Below are positions 46,975 through 55,837 of a DNA stretch of 64,000 nucleotides, piece after piece; the stretch's first letter is position 1; each line of letters opens with the position of its first letter. Position numbers and translations under genes: made by a program. Below the pieces are notes generated by a model that saw only the letters and a list, made by a program, of their open reading frames with translations, was not told the origin of the DNA and made no database searches. Origin of the DNA: Nonomuraea aridisoli (GTDB lineage Bacteria > Actinomycetota > Actinomycetes > Streptosporangiales > Streptosporangiaceae); assembly GCF_003236395.1 (NCBI RefSeq), contig NZ_POUD01000005.1, positions 1 to 64,000 on the forward strand, in the 5' to 3' direction.

Positions 46975-47628
46975 CTACTCAGGGGGGACCAGACCGTCGA
47001 TGTAGTCCAGATAGTCCTGAGCCTGGGCGAGCTGGGAGTCGTCGAGCTCCTGCAACATCGGCTTGACGGTTTCTTTCTGCTTCTCCGCGAATTTCTTGAT
47101 CTTCGGCGAGCGCGGCTCGACGCGTTCGAGCCGCTCGATGCCGACCCGCGTCGACTTCTCCATGTCCTTAAGCGTCCTGCCGATCAGCGGGCCGCCGCTG
47201 GAGGAGCCGAGCAGGCTCGCGACCTCCTTGGCACGGGTCTCGGCCGAGGTGAGCTCGCGCTGTCCGCGTTCCGCGTCGTCGGCGCTCAGGTGGACGAACG
47301 TGCTCTCGGCGGCGCGCTTGAGCGGGTAGAGGGTGTCGCCCGGCACGGCCTGGTAGGTGGCGAAGGACGAGACCATCATCGCCCCCGCGAGCCCCACCGC
47401 GGCCAGCTGCGACAGCAGCGACCGGCGCCGCGACGGGCGCCGGTGGGCGCCCGTGGTCACGCCGGACACGCGTCCGGCCGGCTCGGGCCGCTCGGCGAGC
47501 CCGCCGGAGGCCAGTTCGGCGCGCAGACGTTCGCGGAAGGCCGGCGCGGGACCGCCGCCGAGCGGCATCTCCCGCAGCTCGGTGAGGTGTTCGAGCACGC
47601 GCTCCCGCCGCCTGCGCGCCCTGCTCAT
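46975..47628 (-). CDS. rsbN: RsbN-like anti-sigma factor
   Basis: A 217-residue one-span membrane protein encoded just after the BldN-like sigma gene. The N-terminal 70 residues (RRRRERVLEHLTELREMPLGGGPAPAFRERLRAEL) form the cytoplasmic sigma-binding part. The membrane helix is LLSQLAAVGLAGAMMVSSF, and the outside part is a DUF5667-like helical domain (VPGDTLYPLKRAAESTFVHLS). In Streptomyces RsbN is the dedicated anti-sigma factor of BldN, in this gene order. Identification rests on architecture and context. Confidence 0.85.
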   Translation of the reverse strand: MSRARRRRERVLEHLTELREMPLGGGPAPAFRERLRAELASGGLAERPEPAGRVSGVTTGAHRRPSRRRSLLSQLAAVGLAGAMMVSSFATYQAVPGDTLYPLKRAAESTFVHLSADDAERGQRELTSAETRAKEVASLLGSSSGGPLIGRTLKDMEKSTRVGIERLERVEPRSPKIKKFAEKQKETVKPMLQELDDSQLAQAQDYLDYIDGLVPPE

Positions 47629-47688
47629 GAGTGCCCCCTGACCGCTCCGGTCGTGACACCGTTCCTAACGAGACCCCGGTGGCCGAGG

Positions 47689-48327
47689 TTACGCCAGGTC
47701 CTGTTTGAGCGCCCTGGCCAGGGCTCGGATGGCACGGAACTGCAGCGCTTTGATCGCTCCACTCTTCTTCCCCATGATCAGCGCGGTTTCCGCGAGCGAG
47801 AGGCCGTGCAGGAAACGCAGGACGACGCATTCCTGCTGTTCGGGATTGAGATCTCGGACGGCGCGCAGCACCCGGTCGTTGATGATGGCCGTGACCACGG
47901 CGTTCTCGGGGATGTGGGAGCCTTCGAGGGGGACGTCGATCACCTCGGCCGTGGTGACCTCGAGCCGGTAGCGCCCCGACTTGAAGTGGTCGGCCACCAG
48001 GTTCCTGGCGATGGTCACGAGCCAGGCCCCGAAGTCGCGGCCCTGCCAGGTGAAGTCGCCGATCTTGCGTAACGCCCGCAGGAACGTCTCACTGGTCAGG
48101 TCCTCCGCCAGCGGGTGGGAGCCGACCCGGAAGTAGACGTAGCGGTAGACCAGGTCCACGTAGCGGTCGTAGAGCGTGCCAAAGGAGTCCGTGCACCCGT
48201 TCTTGGCGTGCAGCACCAGCGTACGGAGGTCGTCGGTCACGTCTTCGCGCACGGCGAGCTCGCCCGTCCGGGCAGGTCCAGCGATCGCTGGCGCGAGCAG
48301 CCCGGCGAACGGCGACGAGTCAGGCAT
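47689..48327 (-). CDS. bldN: BldN-like ECF sigma factor
   Basis: A 212-residue ECF sigma factor. Region 2 is LYDRYVDLVYRYVYFRVGSHPLAEDLTSETFLRAL (about 53-90) and region 4 is LNPEQQECVVLRFLHGLSLAETALIMGKKSGAIKALQFRAI (about 155-200), close to the developmental sigma factor BldN. In Streptomyces BldN drives chaplin and rodlin genes for aerial growth. The N-terminal extension before region 2 is only about 45 residues, whereas the Streptomyces protein has a longer cleaved pro-sequence. ATG 48327 has AGGGAT 7 nt upstream. It forms a pair with the downstream RsbN-like gene. Confidence 0.88.
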   Translation of the reverse strand: MPDSSPFAGLLAPAIAGPARTGELAVREDVTDDLRTLVLHAKNGCTDSFGTLYDRYVDLVYRYVYFRVGSHPLAEDLTSETFLRALRKIGDFTWQGRDFGAWLVTIARNLVADHFKSGRYRLEVTTAEVIDVPLEGSHIPENAVVTAIINDRVLRAVRDLNPEQQECVVLRFLHGLSLAETALIMGKKSGAIKALQFRAIRALARALKQDLA

Positions 48328-48556
48328 CCGATATCCCTGGGGGTAAGGGGTGCGGCGTGCTCGAACACTCTAGAAATCAACGGGAAATTCCACAATCCAC
48401 ACGGTGCTGGCATGGCATCCCTTCACCGGCGGATACCGTGGAGGCGCACACCCCTGAAACCCGCGGTGCGCCGTCGTACGCGCTCACCGTGGTCCGGACC
48501 CCGTTCCCTCTTCGGCTACCGGCCTGGAGGCATCGTCCGGCAGCATTGGAGTCACC

Positions 48557-49993
48557 ATGGAGATCCTCGTTGCTGTCCTAGCCTTTGCCGGAGCCCTGCT
48601 CGCCGCGGTCGCGGCCGGAGCCCTGATCCAACGACTACGCGAGGAATCCGAGGGGTGGCTCATCGCGTGGACCGTTGCCGTCGTGGCGCTGGCGCTGTCG
48701 CTGGGCGCGGTCGGTCTCGGCTCGCTGGCCGGGTTCGGCGACGTGACGTTCCGGGTCTACCAGGTGGCGGGATCGCTGCTGGCGCCGCTGTGGCTCGCCG
48801 TCGGGCTCGTGCAGCTGCTGGCGGAGAAGGTGCCGCCGCGGTTCCTGGCCTGGCTGTTCGGCATCGCGCTGACCATCGTCTCCGTGGTCATCATGGTCTT
48901 CGACCCGCTGAAGACCGACGAGATGGGCAAGTCGCTGCCGCCGGGCGCCGACCACTGGAACCTTCCCCCCGCCTACCTGCTGGTCGGCGTGCACACCATC
49001 GACCTGGTCGTGATGCTCGCCATGCTGGTGGTGGCCGGCCTGAAGTGGCGCGACGGCGACGAGTACGACACCGACAACCTCCACGCGACCGCCGTCGTCG
49101 TGCCGTCGGGCCTCGCGCTCGTGGGGGCGATGCGCTTCACCGTGCCCGCGCTGTTCACCACGGCGCTGCTGGCAGTGGCGGCGGCCGCGGTCTGGTACAC
49201 CGTGCTGCGCCCGCTGGCGCCGTACGAGGACGACGAGGACGATTTCGGTCCCGAGCCCGACGAACGGCCCTCGCGCCGCGAGGAGCGCTCTCAGCGCCGT
49301 GACGAGCGCGTCTCCCACCGCGAGGAGCGGCCCATGATCCCCGAGGACCGTCCGCTCTACCGCGACGACCCGCCGCGCAGGCCGATGCCGGAGCCGGTGC
49401 CGGTCGCCGACGTGCCGCCCGCGCCGCCACGCCGCGCCTCCGGGCTGGGCGACCTGGTCGCCGAATACCGGGCGGGCGACAGGGAGGTCGACTACGCCGC
49501 CCGCATGGCGCCGGCGTCCGACCCCGGCCCCTCGACCGGCTACATCATGAACGGCGCCGCGGCCGACTACACGATGGCCTCGCCCGCCCCGGCCACCGGC
49601 GCCGTCTACCCGGGCGCCGAGTTGTTCACGCCCGCCCAGCAGCAGCCCGCCTCGGGCAAGCTGTCGCCGAGCATCTACGGCCTGCTCACCGTCTTCACGA
49701 TCATGGACGGCGCCGGCGACGCGTTCGACCGGCTGGCCGAGGCCACCGTCGAGGCCGTGCGCAGGGGCGAGCCCGACACGCTCGTGTACGCCTGCCACGC
49801 CGTCAAGTCGGCCCCGCTGCAGCGCATCGTCTACGAGCTCTACCGCGACGAGGTGGCCTACCGCGACCACCAGCGCCAGCCGCACATGGAGAGATTCGTC
49901 AACGAGCGGCAGGCGATGGTGCTGGCCACCAACGTCATCGAGCTCAACGTCAACGCCGCGAAGGTGGTGCCGCTCCCGACGGTGATGTTCTAG
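48557..49993 (+). CDS. Multi-span membrane protein with C-terminal ABM-like domain
   Basis: A 478-residue protein with an unusual layout. Residues 1-220 hold about seven hydrophobic segments with short loops. Residues about 225-300 are a highly charged, Arg/Glu/Pro-rich linker (PDERPSRREERSQRRDERVS). The C-terminal 110 residues (YGLLTVFTIMDGAGDAFDRLAEATVEAVRRGEPDTLVY ... VYELYRDEVAYRDHQRQPHMERFV) have the pattern of an antibiotic-biosynthesis-monooxygenase (ABM/YgiN-like) fold. GGAG sits 5 nt before ATG. It is divergent from bldN; the two share a 229-bp control region. Function is unknown. Confidence 0.8.
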   Translation: MEILVAVLAFAGALLAAVAAGALIQRLREESEGWLIAWTVAVVALALSLGAVGLGSLAGFGDVTFRVYQVAGSLLAPLWLAVGLVQLLAEKVPPRFLAWLFGIALTIVSVVIMVFDPLKTDEMGKSLPPGADHWNLPPAYLLVGVHTIDLVVMLAMLVVAGLKWRDGDEYDTDNLHATAVVVPSGLALVGAMRFTVPALFTTALLAVAAAAVWYTVLRPLAPYEDDEDDFGPEPDERPSRREERSQRRDERVSHREERPMIPEDRPLYRDDPPRRPMPEPVPVADVPPAPPRRASGLGDLVAEYRAGDREVDYAARMAPASDPGPSTGYIMNGAAADYTMASPAPATGAVYPGAELFTPAQQQPASGKLSPSIYGLLTVFTIMDGAGDAFDRLAEATVEAVRRGEPDTLVYACHAVKSAPLQRIVYELYRDEVAYRDHQRQPHMERFVNERQAMVLATNVIELNVNAAKVVPLPTVMF

Positions 49994-50226
49994 CCGGTCA
50001 GCGCGGCGCGCAGCCGGCTCTCGTCGACCCGCCAGAAGTCGTGCTGCACGCCGTCGATCAGCGTGACCGGGATCATCTCCCAGTACTTCTCCCTCAGCTC
50101 CTCGGAGGAGTCGATGCTGACCTCCTCCCACGGCACGCCCAGCTCGCCCGCGACCCGGGCGATGACCTCGCGGGCGTCGTCACACAGGTGGCAGCCGGGC
50201 TTGCCGAGCAAGGTGATGCGATGCAT
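49990..50226 (-). CDS. Glutaredoxin-like protein (Rv0508-like)
   Basis: A 78-residue thioredoxin-fold protein with the redox motif in LLGKPGCHLCDDAREV (Cys12 and Cys15) and the cis-Pro in EMIPVTLIDG. It is a DUF836/glutaredoxin-family member; in M. tuberculosis Rv0508 occupies the same spot before hemA. ATG 50226 has TAGCGT 6 nt upstream (50233-50238 in reverse). The last codon region overlaps the convergent gene: the palindrome CTAG at 49990-49993 supplies both stop codons. Confidence 0.88.
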   Translation of the reverse strand: MHRITLLGKPGCHLCDDAREVIARVAGELGVPWEEVSIDSSEELREKYWEMIPVTLIDGVQHDFWRVDESRLRAALTG

Positions 50227-50250
50227 AGGGCCACGCTACCTCGGCCGACT

Positions 50251-50280
50251 TTGTGCATCGGTTCACAAAGGGCTTAACCT
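50251..50280 (+). promoter_or_regulatory. Rex operator and promoter of rex-hem operon
   Basis: TTGTGCATCGGTTCACAA (50251-50268) matches the Rex box TTGTGAA-N4-TTCACAA except for CA in place of AA. It is extended by T and A on the outside. TAACCT (50275-50280) follows as -10, so the box covers the -35/spacer region. NAD-bound Rex would repress here and rising NADH would release it, as described for the S. coelicolor rex-hemACD operon. Confidence 0.85.
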
Positions 50281-50342
50281 GAAAGACGGTTCGATTCCGT
50301 TCACGCGGTCCCCAAGCCGCCCGTTCCCTGGAGCACCGGCAC

Positions 50343-51020
50343 GTGATGAGCCCGTCCCAGCCCCGTGACCGTGGCATCCCCGAGGCGACGGTCGCCAGGC
50401 TTCCGTTGTACCTCCGGGCGCTGCACGGGATGGCGGAGCGGGGCATCGCGACCGTCAGCTCCGAAGATCTCGCCGCGGCAGCCGGGGTCAACTCGGCCAA
50501 GCTGCGCAAGGATCTGTCTCATCTCGGCTCGTACGGCACTCGCGGCGTAGGCTATGACGTGGAATACCTCGTCTACCAGATCTCCCGCGAGCTCGGCCTG
50601 ACGCAGGACTGGGCGGTGGCGATCGTCGGAGTCGGTAACCTCGGCCGCGCGCTCGCCAACTACGGCGGGTTCGTCTCCCGGGGCTTCAGGGTCGCGGCGC
50701 TCGTGGACGCCGACCCCGAAGTCGTGGGCGACACCATAGCGGGGTTGAATGTTGAGCACATCGACGAACTGGAAGCCGTGATCAAACGGCGTGGAGTCTC
50801 GATCGTGGTGTTGGCCACACCGGCGGCGGCGGCGCAGGAGGTCTGCGACCGCGTCGTCGCGGTGGGCGTGACCAGTATCCTGAACTTCGCCCCGGTTGTT
50901 CTTTCCGTCCCGGACACCGTCGATGTCCGTAAGGTCGACCTATCCATCGAACTGCAGATTCTCGCGTTCCACGAGCAACGCAAGGCTGGGGGGCCACTCA
51001 TGGCAGTGGACAGTCAGTGA
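50343..51020 (+). CDS. rex: Redox-sensing repressor Rex
   Basis: A 225-residue repressor. The N-terminal winged helix (IPEATVARLPLYLRALHGMAERGIATVSSEDLAAAAGVNSAKLRKDLSHLGSYGTRGVGY) is followed by an NAD(H)-binding Rossmann domain with VAIVGVGNLGRALANYGGF and a C-terminal domain-swapped helix (IELQILAFHEQR). Rex senses the NADH/NAD+ ratio and represses respiratory and heme genes. GTG 50343 is used with GGAG at 9-nt spacing; ATG 50346 is the alternative. A Rex box lies 75 nt upstream, and hemA starts within its stop codon. Confidence 0.96.
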   Translation: MMSPSQPRDRGIPEATVARLPLYLRALHGMAERGIATVSSEDLAAAAGVNSAKLRKDLSHLGSYGTRGVGYDVEYLVYQISRELGLTQDWAVAIVGVGNLGRALANYGGFVSRGFRVAALVDADPEVVGDTIAGLNVEHIDELEAVIKRRGVSIVVLATPAAAAQEVCDRVVAVGVTSILNFAPVVLSVPDTVDVRKVDLSIELQILAFHEQRKAGGPLMAVDSQ

Positions 51021-52273
51021 GTGTTCTGGCTATCGGACTCAGCCACCGGACGGCACCGGTGGCCCTGCTCGAACGTGTCTCGGTGACCGGTGACGCTCTC
51101 GTCAAACTGCTGCACGACGTACAGCGCGATCCCTGCGTCGCGGAGGCCATGGTGGTCTCGACCTGCAACCGGGTCGAGGTCTACGTCACGGTCGACCGCT
51201 TCCACGCCGCCGTCACGTCGATCAGCAACCTGCTGGGCGTGCATTCCGGCGTGCCCGTCGACGAGCTGACGCCGCACCTCTACGTCCACTACGAGGAGCG
51301 GGCGGTCGAGCATCTGTTCTCCATGGTGTGCGGACTCGACTCCATGGTGGTCGGCGAGGGCCAGATCCTCGGGCAGGTCCGTCAGGCGCTCAAGCTCGCC
51401 CAGCGCCAGGGCACTGTCGGGGCCACCCTCAACGACCTCGTCCAGCAGGCCCTGCGGGTCGGCAAGCGGGCCCACCACGAGACCGGCATCGACAAGGCGG
51501 GCGCCTCCCTCGTCACCGCCGGCCTCGCCCTGGCGGGCGAGCCGGCCGGAAAGCGCGCCCTGGTGATCGGCGCGGGCTCCATGAGCTCGCTGGCCGCCGC
51601 CACGCTGGCGCGCGCCGGGGTCACCGACATCGTCGTGGCCAACCGCACGTACGAGCGCGGCGCCCGGCTGGCCGAGTCGGTCGGCGGGCGCGCGGTGCAC
51701 TTCTCCTCCGTCGCCGACGAGCTGGCCTCGGCCGACGTCGTCATCGCCTGCACGGGCGCGGGCCGTCACCTCATCACCCCCGACATGCTTTCCAGGCCGG
51801 CGTTCCTCCTCGACCTGGCGCTTCCCCACGACATCGACCCCTCGGTCCGCTCCGTGCCCGGCATCACGCTGGTCGACCTGGAGACGATCCAGGAGTCCGG
51901 CATCGGCTCCCGCGAGGGCGACGCCGTCCAGGCCGTGCGCGCCCTCGTGGCCGAGGAGCTGCGCGCCTACCTCGACGCCGAGCGGGCGGCCAAGGTCACC
52001 CCGACCGTGGTCGCGCTGCGCAGCAAGGCGGCGGACGTGGTCGAGGCCGAGCTGGGCCGGCTGCGCATGCGGCTGCCCGGTCTCGACGAGCGGGCCCGCG
52101 ACGAGGTCGCCATGACCGTGCAGCGCGTGGTCGACAAGCTCCTGCACGAGCCCACCGTGCGTGTCAAGCAGCTCGCCACCTGCCCCGGAGGCGATCATTA
52201 TGCGGAGGCGCTGCGTGAGCTGTTCGACCTCGATCCCAAGATGCCCGAGGCCGTGAGGGAGGTGGAGCTGTGA
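51017..52273 (+). CDS. hemA: Glutamyl-tRNA reductase
   Basis: A 418-residue enzyme for the first C5-pathway step, making glutamate-1-semialdehyde from glutamyl-tRNA with NADPH. The catalytic Cys is in VVSTCNRVEVYV near residue 50; other family blocks are HLFSMVCGLDSMVVGEGQILGQVRQAL, RALVIGAGSMSSLAA and DLALPHDIDP. GTG 51017 overlaps the rex TGA stop, so the two are co-translated. Its expression follows the Rex-controlled promoter. Confidence 0.97.
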   Translation: MSVLAIGLSHRTAPVALLERVSVTGDALVKLLHDVQRDPCVAEAMVVSTCNRVEVYVTVDRFHAAVTSISNLLGVHSGVPVDELTPHLYVHYEERAVEHLFSMVCGLDSMVVGEGQILGQVRQALKLAQRQGTVGATLNDLVQQALRVGKRAHHETGIDKAGASLVTAGLALAGEPAGKRALVIGAGSMSSLAAATLARAGVTDIVVANRTYERGARLAESVGGRAVHFSSVADELASADVVIACTGAGRHLITPDMLSRPAFLLDLALPHDIDPSVRSVPGITLVDLETIQESGIGSREGDAVQAVRALVAEELRAYLDAERAAKVTPTVVALRSKAADVVEAELGRLRMRLPGLDERARDEVAMTVQRVVDKLLHEPTVRVKQLATCPGGDHYAEALRELFDLDPKMPEAVREVEL

Positions 52274-53181
52274 CGTCCCCGCTCCGGCTCGGCACCCGCC
52301 GCAGCCTCATGGCCACCACGCAGTCCCAGATGGTGGCCGACGCCTACACCGCGCGCACCAGCCGGACGATCGAGCTGGTCGGCATCACGACGTTCGGCGA
52401 CGTGACCAAGGCCCACCTCGCGCAGCTCGGCGGCACGGGCGTGTTCGTCAGCGCGCTGCGCGACAAGCTGATCGAGGACGAGGTCGACTTCGCCGTCCAC
52501 TCGCTGAAGGACCTGCCGACCAAGCAGGACCCGCGCTTCACGCTGGCCGCCCTGCCCGCCCGCCACGACCACCGCGACGCCCTGGTCGGCCCGTGCAAGT
52601 TCGCCGACCTGCCGGCGGGGGCGAGGGTCGGCACCGGCTCGCCGCGCCGCGTCGCCATGCTGAGCGCGCTGCGCCCCGACCTCGAATACGTCGCCATCCG
52701 CGGCAACGCCGACACCCGCATCGGCAAGGTCGCCTCCGGCGAGCTCGACGCCGTCGTGCTCGCCTCGGCGGGGCTGACCCGCATCGGCCGCGGCGCCGAG
52801 GTCGCGCAGATCTTCGAGATCGAGGAGCTGCTGCCCGCGCCCGGCCAGGGCGCGCTGGCCGTCGAGTGCCGCGCCGACCGCCCCGACCTCATCGAGTACC
52901 TGAGTGTGCTCGACGACCCGGCCACCCGCTCCGCCGTGACGGCCGAGCGCGCCGTGCTGGCCGCCCTCGAGGCGGGATGCTCCGCCCCGGTGGGTGCTTT
53001 CGCGGTCGATGACGGGCACACTCTGAACCTGACCGCTGTTGTCGTCTCCATCGACGGCCGCGAAGCGGTCCGCAAGTCCGCCGCCGGCTCTCCTTCGGAG
53101 GCTGCTAACCTCGGCCGCCTCCTCGCGGCCGAGATGATCGCCGAAGGGGCCGACAGATTGATGGGGGAGCATTCCCATTGA
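52270..53181 (+). CDS. hemC: Porphobilinogen deaminase (hydroxymethylbilane synthase)
   Basis: A 303-residue enzyme that joins four porphobilinogens into hydroxymethylbilane. Motifs: LRLGTRRSLMATTQSQMV, VDFAVHSLKDLPTKQDPRF, VGTGSPRRVAMLSALRPDL, and the dipyrromethane-binding Cys in LEAGCSAPVGAFA. Lengths and blocks are normal. GTG 52270 overlaps the hemA stop (GTGA). It is the third gene of the rex-hemACDB operon. Confidence 0.97.
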   Translation: MTSPLRLGTRRSLMATTQSQMVADAYTARTSRTIELVGITTFGDVTKAHLAQLGGTGVFVSALRDKLIEDEVDFAVHSLKDLPTKQDPRFTLAALPARHDHRDALVGPCKFADLPAGARVGTGSPRRVAMLSALRPDLEYVAIRGNADTRIGKVASGELDAVVLASAGLTRIGRGAEVAQIFEIEELLPAPGQGALAVECRADRPDLIEYLSVLDDPATRSAVTAERAVLAALEAGCSAPVGAFAVDDGHTLNLTAVVVSIDGREAVRKSAAGSPSEAANLGRLLAAEMIAEGADRLMGEHSH

Positions 53182-54725
53182 GCTCCGATAGTCCAACCTC
53201 CGGTTTCGTCGCGTTCGTGGGCGCGGGACCCGGCGATCCCAACCTGCTCACGCTGCGCGCCGCCGAGCTGCTCGGCAAGGCCGACGCGGTGGTCCTCGGC
53301 GCGGAGGCCCACGCCCCGCTGCTGCGCCACTGCCGCGAAGGCGTCGAGGTCGCCACCGAGGGCGACTTCGTCCAGCGCGCCGCGCGCGGCCAGATGGTGG
53401 TGCGCCTGTGCGAGGGCGACCCCATGCTGTTCTCCTCGATCGTCGAGGAGGTCGCGGCCTGCACCGCGGCGGAGGTGGACTTCGAGATCTCTCCCGGCGT
53501 GCCGCCCGCGACGGCGGTGCTGACCTACGCCGGCATCCCCGCGGCGACCGGCGTGCCCGAGTTCCGCGTGATCGACGCCGCGCAGGAGCAGGACTGGGCC
53601 GCCCACGCCGCCACCCGCGGCACCCTGGTCATCTACAACGGCCTCGGTGACGCCGTCTCCATCGGCAAGGCGCTGATCGCGAACGGCAGGCCAGACACCA
53701 CGCCGGTCGCCGTCAGCAGCGGCGGCACCACCACCGAGCAGTACACCGTGGTGTCCTCGCTCGGCCGGCTGCAGGCCGACCTCAAGCACGCCGGCTTCAC
53801 CGAGCCCGCGCTGATCGTGGTCGGCGAGGCCGTGGCGCTGCGCGACAAGCTGTCGTGGTTCGAGACCAAGCCGCTGTTCGGCTGGCGGGTGCTGGTGCCG
53901 CGGACGAAGGAGCAGTCGCGCGGCCTGGTCGAGCAGCTCACCTCGTACGGCGCGGTGCCCGAGGAGGTGCCGACCATCTCGGTCGAGCCGCCCCGCACGC
54001 CGCAGCAGATGGACCGCGCGATCAAGGGCCTGGTCACCGGCCGCTACGAGTGGGTCGCCTTCACCAGCGCCAACGCCGTCAAGGCGGTCCGCGAGAAGTT
54101 CGAGGAGTACGGCCTCGACGCCCGCGCGTTCGCCGGGCTCAAGGTCGCCGCCGTGGGCGACGCGACCGCGCAGGCCCTGGTCGACTTCGGGGTCAAGCCC
54201 GACCTGCTGCCGTCGGGGGAGCAGTCGTCGGAGGGGCTGGTCGCCGAGTGGCCGCCGTACGACTCGATGCTCGACCCGATCAACCGCGTGCTGCTGCCGC
54301 GGGCCGACATCTCCACCGACACGCTCGTCGCCGGGCTCACCGAGCTCGGCTGGGAGTGCGACGACGTCACCGCCTACCGCACCGTGCGGGCCGCGCCGCC
54401 GCCCGCGCCGATCCGTGAGGCGATCAAGGGCGGCGGGTTCGACGCCGTGCTCTTCACCTCGTCGTCCACCGTGCGCAACCTCGTGGGCATCGCCGGCAAG
54501 CCGCACAACGTCACCGTGATCGCGGTCATCGGGCCGCAGACGGCCAAGACGGCCGAGGAGTTCGGGCTGCGGGTCGACGTCATGTCCGACAAGCCGTCCG
54601 CCTCCGCCCTGGCCGCCGCGCTGGCCGAGTTCGGAGCCAAGCAGCGTCAGGCGGCCCTGGCCGCGGGTGACACCCCGCGCAGGCCCTCGCAGAACCGCCG
54701 GGGCGCGAGAAGGAGAGCCAAGTGA
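53178..54725 (+). CDS. hemD: HemD: SUMT-like methyltransferase fold fused to uroporphyrinogen-III synthase
   Basis: A 515-residue two-domain protein. Residues about 10-240 have the SAM:uroporphyrinogen methyltransferase fold ([20 protein letters not shown]). Residues about 245-490 are uroporphyrinogen-III synthase ([19 protein letters not shown] ... [17 protein letters not shown] ... [14 protein letters not shown] ... [14 protein letters not shown]), which closes the macrocycle. Several SUMT active-site segments are altered ([15 protein letters not shown] in place of the GGDPFVFGRGGEE type), so methylation activity is doubtful. The start is TTG 53178, supported by GGGGGAG at 8 nt; it overlaps the hemC stop. 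Confidence 0.92.
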   Translation: MSSDSPTSGFVAFVGAGPGDPNLLTLRAAELLGKADAVVLGAEAHAPLLRHCREGVEVATEGDFVQRAARGQMVVRLCEGDPMLFSSIVEEVAACTAAEVDFEISPGVPPATAVLTYAGIPAATGVPEFRVIDAAQEQDWAAHAATRGTLVIYNGLGDAVSIGKALIANGRPDTTPVAVSSGGTTTEQYTVVSSLGRLQADLKHAGFTEPALIVVGEAVALRDKLSWFETKPLFGWRVLVPRTKEQSRGLVEQLTSYGAVPEEVPTISVEPPRTPQQMDRAIKGLVTGRYEWVAFTSANAVKAVREKFEEYGLDARAFAGLKVAAVGDATAQALVDFGVKPDLLPSGEQSSEGLVAEWPPYDSMLDPINRVLLPRADISTDTLVAGLTELGWECDDVTAYRTVRAAPPPAPIREAIKGGGFDAVLFTSSSTVRNLVGIAGKPHNVTVIAVIGPQTAKTAEEFGLRVDVMSDKPSASALAAALAEFGAKQRQAALAAGDTPRRPSQNRRGARRRAK

Positions 54726-55705
54726 GCGCGCAGTACCCCGTCGCCCGCCCCCGCCGGCTGCGCCGCACCCCGGCGCTGCGCCGCATGGTCGCGGGCACCC
54801 GCCTGCACCCGGCCGACCTGATCCTGCCGGCGTTCGTCAAGGAGGGCATCTCCGAGCCGCAGCCGGTCGCCTCGATGCCGGGCGTCGTCCAGCACACCCG
54901 CGACTCGCTGCGCAAGGCCGCCCGTGAGGCCGCCGAGGCGGGCGTGGGCGGCATCATCCTGTTCGGCATCCCCGCGGTGAAGGACGCCCGCGGCTCGGCC
55001 GCCGACGACCCCGACGGCATCCTCCAGGTGGCGCTGCGCGACGTGACCGCCGAGGTCGGCGACGCGCTCGTGGTCATGGCCGACACGTGCCTCGACGAGT
55101 TCACCGACAACGGCCACTGCGGCATCCTGACGCCGTCCGGCGACGTCGACAACGACGCCACCCTGGAGCGGTACGCCTCCATCGCGGTGGCCCAGGTGGA
55201 GGCCGGCTCGCAGATGGTGGCGCCGAGCGGGATGATGGACGGCCAGGTGGGCGCGATCCGCGCGGCGCTCGACGCCGCCGGTCACGGCAACGTGCCGATC
55301 CTCGCCTACACCGCCAAATACTCCTCCGCCTTCTACGGCCCGTTCCGCGACGCGGCCGAGTGCGCGCCGCAGTTCGGCGACCGCAGCACCCACCAGCAGG
55401 ACCCCGCGGGGCCGCTGGAGGAGGCGCTGCGCGAGGTGCGCCTCGACCTGGCGGAGGGCGCCGACGCCGTGATGGTCAAGCCCGCGCTGGCCTATCTCGA
55501 CGTCATCGCCCGCTTCCGCGACGAGGTGGACGTGCCGGTGGCCGCCTACCAGGTGAGCGGCGAGTACGCGATGATCGAGGCCGCCGCGGCCAACGGCTGG
55601 GTCGACCGCGACCGGATGATCAAGGAGTCGCTGGTCGCGATCAAGCGGGCCGGGGCCGACCTGATCCTGACGTACTGGGCGACGGAAGTGGCACGCGGGC
55701 TCTAA
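54722..55705 (+). CDS. hemB: Porphobilinogen synthase (delta-aminolevulinate dehydratase)
   Basis: A 327-residue enzyme condensing two ALA molecules to porphobilinogen. Schiff-base lysines are in [16 protein letters not shown] and [25 protein letters not shown] ([17 protein letters not shown]) follows. The metal loop reads [14 protein letters not shown]: two of the three Zn-type Cys are kept, while the middle one is Asp, an intermediate between Zn and Mg classes. GTG 54722 overlaps the hemD stop and is preceded by AAGGAG. It ends the operon. Confidence 0.96.
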   Translation: MSAQYPVARPRRLRRTPALRRMVAGTRLHPADLILPAFVKEGISEPQPVASMPGVVQHTRDSLRKAAREAAEAGVGGIILFGIPAVKDARGSAADDPDGILQVALRDVTAEVGDALVVMADTCLDEFTDNGHCGILTPSGDVDNDATLERYASIAVAQVEAGSQMVAPSGMMDGQVGAIRAALDAAGHGNVPILAYTAKYSSAFYGPFRDAAECAPQFGDRSTHQQDPAGPLEEALREVRLDLAEGADAVMVKPALAYLDVIARFRDEVDVPVAAYQVSGEYAMIEAAAANGWVDRDRMIKESLVAIKRAGADLILTYWATEVARGL

Positions 55706-55837
55706 CCCAGGGGTTTCCCGTCGACTCGTGTGGCCTGTGCGTTAGAGTGCCATGACAAGTGCTGGTGTGTCCCGCGTGTGCTGGTGCAGCCCGGAGCCGG
55801 GACCTCTTCAGGCGCTGACACTCTGACGGGAGACACC

